A stretch of DNA of 64,000 nucleotides. Source: Heliopora coerulea (Eukaryota; Cnidaria; Anthozoa; Scleralcyonacea; Helioporidae). Shown one piece after another: positions 9,559 through 20,100 of the stretch; within the stretch, counting starts at the first letter, position 1, and the number at the start of each line of letters is the position of its first letter. The stretch lies in assembly GCA_030142905.1 (NCBI GenBank), contig JASJOG010000006.1, positions 4,389,001 through 4,453,000 on the forward strand, in the 5' to 3' direction. The translations under genes were made by a program, and so were the position numbers. Below the pieces are notes generated by a model. It did not search any database. It had not been told where the DNA came from and saw nothing but the letters and a program-made list of their open reading frames with translations.

Positions 9559-12500
9559 GTACGATTTATGAACTTCAAGCTTGCTGTATAGTAGTATACG
9601 ATTATTTATTTGCATTTTTAAGCTGTATGGGGTGTGGTCATTGACTGGTGGAAATCACAATCTGGTGTTCTGTTACTGAGTGTTGTAAAATTTCTAGTAA
9701 TTCGTACGCCAAAAACTCATTAGTTGGGTACACTAAATACTGGAATGTGTATCGTGCCAAATACTAATACTAATACTACTAATAATAATATTTATACCAG
9801 GAGTAAAGGTGCGAGATATAAAGGATATGGAGTTGCAGGGAAGTATTGGCCATCCCAATCATCATTGGAGCTCTAGGTACCATCAGGAGAGGTCTCGATG
9901 GGTGGATAAGAAAAATACCAACTGCAATAGACATGGGAATGCTTTAGAAAACCTGTTTGCTTGGAACAGTGAAAATATTGAGAAGAGTGCTGGATATCTA
10001 AAGTCGCGGGATGTGACTTGATTTCCAGTTAAAAATTCCAGCCAAAAGGCTGTACAAAACGATAATAATAATAATAATAATAGTTATGGGACATGTGCCC
10101 ACTTTGGCATAATATGGCAATTTGGGCTAAACCACCTCATTGGCTCGTATGAGCTGACTTTCCTCAATAATAGTAATAATGATAGTAATAATGATAGTAA
10201 TAATGATAGTAATAATAATAGTAATAATGATAATAATAGTAATAATGATAGTAATAGTAATAATGATAGTAATAATAATAAAACTGCTAATTTCACAATT
10301 AACCTACACTGTTGAAGTCAACTGAAAAATGTTGACTCGAGCGGGATTTGAAACGAAGGTTAATTGTGAAGTTATCATTTCATAATAACCTGAGGATGAT
10401 TCTGAAATAGAATTGAAACACTGTACATCCAATCTCATGGATAGCGTTAAGTTGTCGCGAGAATATTTCGTGCACTTAAATTGGATAAAAACTCGCCTCC
10501 AATCCCTGTGGACTCGATAGCTCAACAGGTAGAGCGGCGGAGCGGCGGACCGGTATCCCGAAGGTGCGAGTTCAAATCCCGCTCGAGTCAACATTTTTCA
10601 GTTGACTTCAACAGTGTAGGTTAATTGTGAAGTTATCATTTCATAATACCCTGAGGATGATTCTGAAATAAAACTGCTAATCTACAGCAAATACATTACA
10701 GCCGATTTCATTCTCTAATTTGATGCGTTGGCGAATTATTAAAGAGTTCACGCTGGTATTTTTAGCTGTAAATACCTCTTCAAATACCTGACAGGCATTC
10801 TATGATCACCTTATCTGTGAGTTTGACATCATCCCCCACAGGCCGCTGTAGTATGAGATCCAAGCCCTTATGTGACGGTATGCACCTGATAGAATATAGT
10901 TCTGTAATTGTGTAAAATAGCATGAATTATTAATGAGTTTTAGAATATCCAATGGCAGATGATAAAACGGCTTCTTCCTATCATGATATGATTATTTTCT
11001 TACTCAATTCGATATGGCGTGGGTTCTATCAGCCTGTATGAGATTCAGGGCCTTTCATGAGAGTTGGACATCATTGGCGTGGCTTTAATGTAATCGGACT
11101 GAAGGGAAATGAATTTCCTTTGGGGTTCGCAGAGTTTGAAATGGCAAAAATTTCACCGGAACTGTCCCGACAACCTTATCGATAAGTTCTGAAGCTTAAC
11201 CTAACTTGTATTGTTCAACATTATCAGCAAGAAAATGCTGTTTCATCTCATTTTGAACTTCTCAAAGTCTATCTTTTTCAAAGTCTTTCTTGTTTCGAGG
11301 CGAGGAATGACTGCGTAACACCAACAAAATATCTGGAGTGACACATTAACAACGGAGTCGTGTGAGAGATTCACCTGGTTCTCACGAGGTCAGACAAAAA
11401 TCACGCTGACGGGGAGATATGTAGTGTTATTTGTCGCCGCAAGTATTCCACAACATAGAACATACAGTAGTTCTACATGCTGCAGACTAATACGACTTTT
11501 TTTCTCATTGAACGCTTTTTATTGACCAGTAAGCTCTGGAGGGAAAAATCTTTGAATTGAATTCGATGAAAATTAAGGGGAAATAGGAGCCTACGTTGAA
11601 AAAACCTGAAGAACATAATGGACCAGAATACTAGTGCAGCTTTTTTTCAAAGCCAGTTGTGAAGCTAAACAAAACAGTTGCGGGGCAAGGTTAACAGGAG
11701 AATTTTGAACCACTAAAGATGAAAACACCCTTAAAAATGGTAGAAAATAAATCAAAAGCCTTATAATACATTCCTTTTTAACCTCTTTAATTTGTCCGAT
11801 GTGTACAGGAAAGTATTTTCCTCATGCTTTTACGCATCGACCTCGCTGCTTCGTTGTTACGAAAATCTCAGGCAAATACTTTGCCTCATAGACTTCGCTA
11901 TCAATTAACAAGTCTTTAATAACTTCTCACGAAAACGGTTTCTGTGACATGTTGTTTATTGACGGTTGTTAAAATGTTAGTTAATGTTAGTTAGGTAATA
12001 ATAGTTGATTAGTTTTCATGCTTGTGTGCATACGCAAGCGATCACTACGCAAAGGTATAACGAGTATTGCTGTGTAAATGAGTAACATGACACTACGCAA
12101 ATGTGGGATTTTTCCCAACATTGACAGCACATAGTAAATGTAAAATTAGTTAATAATCCTGTCACATGGCTCGTGGCGGAATAATACATGTAGTTTTACT
12201 AGGCCATCAACAGCAGCATAGTTCTCAGTAAAAGTAGTTTCATGTAGTTTCCCAATAGTATCAATAGTCATATTGTGTAATGTAAAATACAGTAAGCTAT
12301 TCACGTGCAAAAACAAACACTATATATAGGCGAAGTTTGTATAATACTGCTTGGTTGTGATCACGTCGAAATAAAGAGTCTAATCGACCGAGTGTGCACG
12401 TTACGAAGAGAAGGGAAATCTTGTCGTGTTGCATTCTTGTATTCTTGCCAGGGGTGGCGCCAGGAATTCCCCGACGCAGGAGCTAACGTCGCCAACAGGA

Positions 12501-14040
12501 GGGCTAAACCAGAGGGGCCAGGACCACGCCCTCTTTATAATTTCCTTTTTTGAAGGTCGAAAAGAATAGCCCCAACAACTGACTAGAAGAATCTATTATC
12601 TTTCTTGGTTAAATCTGTAACGAGCATTCATAGTTTGTACAATATATAAATGTGTTATCATTTGTGTAATTCTGCGACAAATTGGTAATTTTTTCCCCTA
12701 CGGGGGGCCTAAAGTTCCTCGACATGGGGTGTAGTCCCCTCTGCCCCCTCTGGCACGACCCCTGATTCTTGCATTCTCGTCCTCGATTGTGTGTCGCTTC
12801 TGCACTCGTCTTTGAAATTTCTGAAAATTACAGTTCTATTCAAGTTGGAACAAAATTGCATGTCAAGTGCGTAAAATTTTTACGGAATCAAAACTAATAC
12901 TGAAGCTGTGCAGTGATCTAAAATAACGTTAATATCAATGTTAATATCAATCTTTTGATGATCAAGATTATATGTTCATATGCAAGCAAGCAATCAGTCT
13001 ATCATTTTGCAGTCCGTTTCACACATCACTTACTTATTTGAGTTACTACTGATTAAGTTTCAGTTGACTGACAATCAAGTAAAAATTTTGTAATCAGATT
13101 GAGTACGACCGACACAATTTAACCCTACGTTTGAATAGGGATAAAATTACCCAGATAACACCAACATCCGAGAAATATCCGAGTCACATAGGTTCATCTT
13201 ACAGTGTTTGTGACCCTGATTTTTATTCGGATATTAACCTGGCAAAAGTTAATTGGCAACTACCCGGGTTATTTTGTGTTCTATAAACAATAGAGTGCTG
13301 CCTCGATAGCTTTTCACTGAATAGATTGTATACTGGCAGAAATAAGTTGACGAGAAACAAATGTTTTGCGTAAAGACCATCTACATTTTATTCTGATGAT
13401 CAGTCTGCGCTTGAAGCCTGGTTTCTATATCGTTGTATCTGTCGTATCTGTCGTTTCTGTCGTATGAAACTAGCCTCCTGCAGCGCAAACACAACTCGAT
13501 GCAACTCATACGACAGTTGTGTATCTTGGGTTTCCGTTAAAGTTGTATCTGTCGTATCTGTCGCTTCTGCTACAACAACAGCCGAGGGGGACTGGGTATA
13601 TCAACATTAAATTAATCCGCTTCTTCAGCTGTCATATTAAACTTCTTGCCCGATGCTAGCCAGCAGTTATCTCTAACTTGTTTTTTCTTGTAATCTTTCG
13701 AAAATTTGTTGTAAAGGCATTTATAGCGCTGAAGTTCTTCCATGAAAGAGGCGACCGAGCATTCAACGTCACTTTCGACCTCCGCCGCCATGTTGAAAAC
13801 AAAAGAGGTGCATTCTGGGACACATTTTTGTTACATTTGTCGTATGAGTCGCATGCGATGGTTTCTATTAACAAAATGCTGTCGTATCACGCCCATTTCC
13901 TGTTGTATCTGTTGCAGGAGATAGAATCCATTCTATCTCATACAACAAGTTGTATCTGTCGTTTCTGTCGTATTGAGCGGTTGTACGGGAGGTTTCCATA
14001 TAGTTGTATCTGTCGTATGAATTTTTTTCATACGACAGAC

Positions 14041-14077
<37 letters not shown>

Positions 14078-17000
14078 CCTTGAAAGAATGAGTTTCTCGT
14101 ATTTCCATTGGTACATAACCTTTAACCCCTTCAAGACAGTGGCAAACTAGAGTAAAATTGGATGGCGCCACGGTGCTACTATCATAATGTAGATACAGTT
14201 TCTTTTTTATTTTGTTTTATATTTTAATTTATGTTTTATATTATATTTTAATTAATTATAATAATATAATTTTGTATTATATTAAAACGATGTAGTGCAG
14301 TCATTACTGAGCCTTCTCGTTTCATTATAGGCGCATTCCTGATCCCTTACTTCCTATCCTTGTTTGTCCTTGGTATTCCTCTGTTTCTTGTCGAGCTTGG
14401 TATGGGACAGCGCCTGCGCTTAGGCGCTGTAGGTGTGTGGAACGAAGTCAATCCTTATTTGGGAGGAGTTGGCCTGACCTCATTCGTGGCATCAGCAATC
14501 ATCGGGATTTATTACACTATGGTCATCGGCTGGTGTTTTTATTATCTGTTCATATCCTTTCAGAACCCTCTCCCATATCAAGACTGTCCCTCGATAAATA
14601 GTAGCAAGAATGTTTCAGAATGCGATATGGCCGGCAAGACGTCCTACTATTGGTACCGCAAGGCATTGGACCTTTCTCCGTCTATCGAGGAAAGTGGTGG
14701 TATACAGTGGCATTTAGCTTTGGTCTTGCTTCTCGCATGGTTCGTCATATACCTTGGTACGATGAGAGGAATAAAGTCCACGGGAAAGGTAACGGAATTT
14801 TTAATCAACAATTATAAAACAACTGTTGAAAATATGCGCTCTTGGTTATTACTGAAACCCGAATATTTCGAATACATATTTAAGAAAAATTTACATCGAT
14901 TACCATAAATAGTTTTAATTTGATGGTATTTCGTTCTTGCTTCCTAGGCTGTGCACTGCCTAGGAATCAAAAAGCCTGCCATTTTTAAGGAACCTGTAGT
15001 ATAGGGCATATAAGAAACGTTTTCAAAGGGAGACAAGAGACAAGAGACGAGAGAAACGAGTTAGACACGCGAATAACCAGCCAAACATATGGCAATAAGC
15101 AGGTGTTCGACTGACTTCTCGGGTTTCTTACGTTTTTTCCCGCTGTTTTTCCATCCCACTTCCTCTTTTATCAATTCCCTTTCTTTTCATGCTTTTTCTT
15201 CCTTTCTTTCTCTTCCCTTTTGTCTTCCAGATTTTATTATCTTTTTATATGTTGTATGTCGTTTCAACTCCTTCTCGTTCAACAATCTTGTTGTATTCCA
15301 AGCTTGAACATTCTTTTTCATTACCTTACCTTACCTTACCTTACAATAACATTGCAAGGTATTGCATTACGTTGCATTACATTACATTACATTTTATTCC
15401 GTTGCATTTTATTACATCCCATTTTTAATCACAGGGCTCGAGGAATTGGTCTGAAATCATTGTCGAATCCAGTCTGCTTTACCTAATTAACGGTATTCAA
15501 TTCTGTGGCTGGGGTGTACTACAGCGGACGCTAACAAACCATTGACCTTTCAGGATTAGGATTGGTTTAGGCTAGGAGTTACGGTTTGGGTTAGGGGTTA
15601 CGGTTTGGGTTAGGGTTTGGGTTAGGTTTACGTTAAGGTTAGAGGTAGGGTAAGGGTTGGGTGAGTTGAATCCCCGATTGCCTAACTAATTCAGAAGCAT
15701 CTGCTAAACTGCACTTGATCCAATTCTGTTGACATAAGTATTGTAAATTAAATTTAATCGTTGAATTGTCAATATCTATGTTGTTTGGATAGTTTCAGAG
15801 TAAATATTTTGTTCTCAGCAACAGTTACCAGTTATTTTTCTATTTATAATAACAAATCAAAACTTTTCTTCGACTTGGACTTCCACTGACAGTACTCGAA
15901 TTCGGACATGAATTCGATTGTGTTGGATTAAAGTTTAGCACTGCCGTTAAGTCTCCCTTATTTGACTTTGGTTTATCTCTCCTTTGATTCTTCTTTCCTT
16001 TCCTTTCCTTCTCATTTCTTATCTTTCCTTTTCTTTCCCTCTCTTTCCTTCCCTTTTCTTTTACTTTTCTATCCCCTCCTTTTCTTTTTATTCCCTTTTC
16101 CTTTTTAACTACTTTTAAATCGAACTATTTTAATTCTAATTGTTTTAGGCAGCTTACATCACAGCATTATTTCCCTACATTGTCCTCACAATATTTTTCT
16201 TTCGTGGTGTGACTCTGGATGGAGCGGAGGATGGCCTTAAACGAATGTTTACACCGAAGGTAAAACGGTTCGACAATGTTCCCGGTCTGACTGTAGAGTA
16301 AGTGAAAGATGACTAAATGTAGGCTTCCTATAAACGGCTCTTCAAAAGTGATCGCACTTGTTCTGGTATGCATTCTTTGTTGTCATATAGTGAAATTAAA
16401 ACGTTTCACTCTACACAATGTTTCTGCACGTTTGATCGTGATTTCTTAATTTCAATCGCAACGTGATAACTCCTTGGGAACACATGTTCTCTTATAATCA
16501 TATCTGAGCCGTTCATTTAATTACAAAAGCTCAATATTTCGAAAACATATCTGGATAACTTAGTCGTGATTTCCCAAATTGTAAAAAAACAAAATTATTC
16601 CAAACATTCACATTGACGTTAATATTTATACGTTTTTCATGCACTTATACGATTATGGTTTCTTGTAAGCGTAAGTACATCTGTTCGTGCATGTGTAAGC
16701 AGGGCCGTACCTTGGTGATAATTCGCCCGGGGCAAATTCTGTTGAAGGTGCCCCCCTTGGCCCTAGAACCCCAAGAACCACAAGCTTCTCATGCTATAAT
16801 AATTGTATATTGCGTAGTGTTGGTATACAACTAAACGAGGTAAGCCTGTAGAAGCAAGTATTTTTTCTGCTTTTTCAATTATTACTCAAAATGTGATTTA
16901 AAATTTAAAACAGGCTCTTTCGAGCCTTGAAATCTGAAAACTCGTCAATTAACGGTGAGAAGTCCAGACATTGATTTAACATTTAGTTGAGTTTTAAAGA

Positions 17001-17084
17001 AAACATTATTCAATCTAGTAAAAAAGACCAAAGAAGTCGAATTTTTGTTTCTGAAAATGTCGCCCCATAGTTTATAAGTGTATG

Positions 17085-17147
<63 letters not shown>

Positions 17148-20100
17148 CTCTCTCTTCCTGTCTTTGACCTGGCTTAAGTTTTTGAACCAACTCAATGTTT
17201 TTTAAACCAGTTTAATTTTTTAGATGGGCAGCTCAATTTTTAACTGTTCAAGTGATTTTAACCCAAAATCCCCCACTTCAAACTTTCCATTCGTTGACTT
17301 TCTCTCTACCATGTCTGCAATGCCACCGTTCTTCCCTCTCTCGCCATTCCTTCCTTTTCTTCTTCCTATAGTTCTGTACCCTCCATCGTGATGTAGTTAC
17401 CGCGACATGTCCTTATAGGTATAGATGGGTTTAACTTCAGATTACTCAGTATTTAGACCACCAATCCACGAGACCATACATGCATTTGCTACGATGAAGA
17501 ACATATTTATCATATTAAAAGCTAAAATAGGAACTGAACTAAACTCAATAACGCGACATTTACACGAATATATTACAAACAGGTGCCATTAATGAATATC
17601 AAAGCGATTTAATCAAATCAAAACAGGTTATCGAGTATATCTACCCCTGGCCATACTTTATATGTAATATGCATGTATGTGTACATATATATGTGCAAAA
17701 CCATATGTTTGACGGCGAAATATGCTTAAGTCATCATGAGAACAGACAACAACGAGTTTTGAGAGATTCGACTAAGTCACACTGACGTGACCTTATCGCT
17801 TCCCCTTGTTAAAAAATTTTGCCCTAATATACCACTCGTAAAACATCTGGGTTAGTTTAGCTATACTTAGGAACAGGATGTCAATGGAATATGTTTTAAT
17901 CTCCAGCTAAAGTGAATCCATCTTAGCAGACAGTGACCAATTTCTTATTTCTTTCTTTCCTGTTATTAGTTTGAGCTTCTCTGGAACGTAGAAGTGTGGA
18001 CGGACGCCGCCTCTCAAATCTTCTACTCATTAAGTTTGTGTTTTGGTGGTCTTATTGCCATGGCTAGTTACAACCCGCAGAAAAACAACTGCAAAAAAGA
18101 CGCTATTGTAATATCAATAATAAACTGTGGAACCTCTGTGTTTGCAAGCGTTGTAGTATTCAGTGTCTTGGGATTCAAGGTAAGCACACGAGTACATTTA
18201 TTCTTACGATTTACTGTCCACGATGTTTTAGAAAAGCTGTGATTTAATTTGAAAGAAGGGGAAAGAATGGGATGAAGACAAGGAATAAGGAAATATGCCG
18301 AAAGAAGAAGAGAATATAATGACGAATAAAAAGGGAGAGGAAAAAGAAAAAATAGAGGAGGCGAAAGGGGAGACCTAGGGAGAAGAGATAGGTGGAAACA
18401 GCAAAAAGACGTAGAAAGGTAAACGAAGAACGGAATACAATGGAATTAAGGAGGGAGAGGTGAGAGGAGGTGGAGGCAGTGTCAGAAGAAAACAAGGAGC
18501 CAGAGAAGATTAGCGTGTTTGAAAGGAGAGGTCAAGAAAAAGCAATGAAAGGAAGAGGAAAAATTAACTTGATTAGCAGGGAGTAAACAATTGTAGAAAG
18601 GGAACGACTATGGCTAGAAGGAGGAGGGAAGAGGAAAAAAGAATTGGAATGAGGAGGGAAGAGAAAAAGGGGATAGGAAGAGGGGAGGAAAGAAAGAGAG
18701 TAGGGAATACAGAGAGGAGAAGAGAAAAGAAGTAAAAAGGTGCAGACACTGATGAAAAGGTAGTCGCAAAAAGAGATGTAAAAATAAAGAAAATAATGTG
18801 GTAAGAAAAAGACAAAGAAAAAACATATGGAAAAAACGAAATAGAAGTGGAAGGATTTAATGAATAGCTCCATATAATAGCTCCTTATGGAAAACGAATA
18901 CGTAGAAATGCCAATGGAAGGGGGTGAAACGTCACAAAAGTGCATCAGTGATCTTAATTGTTTTACCTGACGCAGGGAAAAACCACCTACAAAGAATGTT
19001 TGGAAGAAATGAAACAAAATACAACTGCAAACGTTTCCTGCAAGAGTTTGGATGAATATCTGGGTGAGGTAAGTATTCTGAATCTCCCCAACAATCATTA
19101 TGTCACTCGGCTTGATACAGGTTTTCAAGCGAATCATATTTCATAGACAATCGAAGTAAAATTGCTTTAATTTGTAAAAATGTTTGATCTAACGTCTTGA
19201 TACAATATGATTGTAACTTTTCTTTATATTTCTTTAATGAATTATAGATGAGTTTGAAAATCTTCATCAAAAATTTATTTTAGGTGGCTCAAGGTCCCGG
19301 ATTGTCATTTATCACTTTCACTGAAGCAATCACAAAAATGCCTGTTCCACAAATCTGGGCAGTGCTGTTTTTCTGTATGTTACTGACGTTGGGTGTGGGA
19401 AGTATTTTTGGCGTTGTTACCGGAATTATTACACCAATACGAGATATGAACCTGGTGAAAATTAAGAAAGAATATCTCGCAGGTATTTTCCATCTTTCCT
19501 TCCCTCACTCTTTCCTACCTTCTCACCTTCCTTCTATCTTTCTAATCTTCTTACCTTGAGACAACAATCACACCATAATCTTTTAGTAATAACAAGCTAG
19601 TGTTCTACTCTAGATGCTGGAATCTGGCTGCCTCACTCAACACATATGCGCCGAATAAATAAAAACGACTTGACAATGGAGCGGAGATTTTAAACATGGT
19701 TTACACGAAGCAATTCTCTCAACTTCGCGTCCTGCTATTTCTGTGATACGTCTCTACAGTGCAATGCGTAACAAGGACATTTCTAGTGGGGTCCTTTGGA
19801 GAGGCCTTAGTAATTTTTTTTTTTGGGGGGGGGGGCAACATAACATTTGGTACGGATTACTGAACTTTATCAATAACTCTATATGCAATAAAAGGATACT
19901 CAAAGAGTTCGGTTGTACAGACGTGGAGTCGTGTGTCTACTACATTTACATATGTCATTTTGTTCACCTGCAAGTGAGAAAATGTCAAATTTGATGGCAC
20001 TTAAAAATTGCATTATACTCTCTGCATTGTAGTGTCCCTTGGGGTGGCCACGATTTTTTAAGTTGGGGAGGGACCCTGGCAATTATGCCATTCCTGTTGC

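Noticed and set aside
10509..10590. possible functional tRNA gene
   Set aside because: The acceptor-like stem pairs, but the anticodon arm does not fold and the unit recurs with SINE flanks and a 15-bp target duplication.
16702..16800. CAGGGCCGTACC start of a transposon
   Set aside because: No matching inverted end or target duplication was found downstream.
18532..19137. 201-codon minus-strand frame and its overlaps
   Set aside because: The purine-rich intron tract lacks stops by composition; the real exon 5 lies on the other strand.
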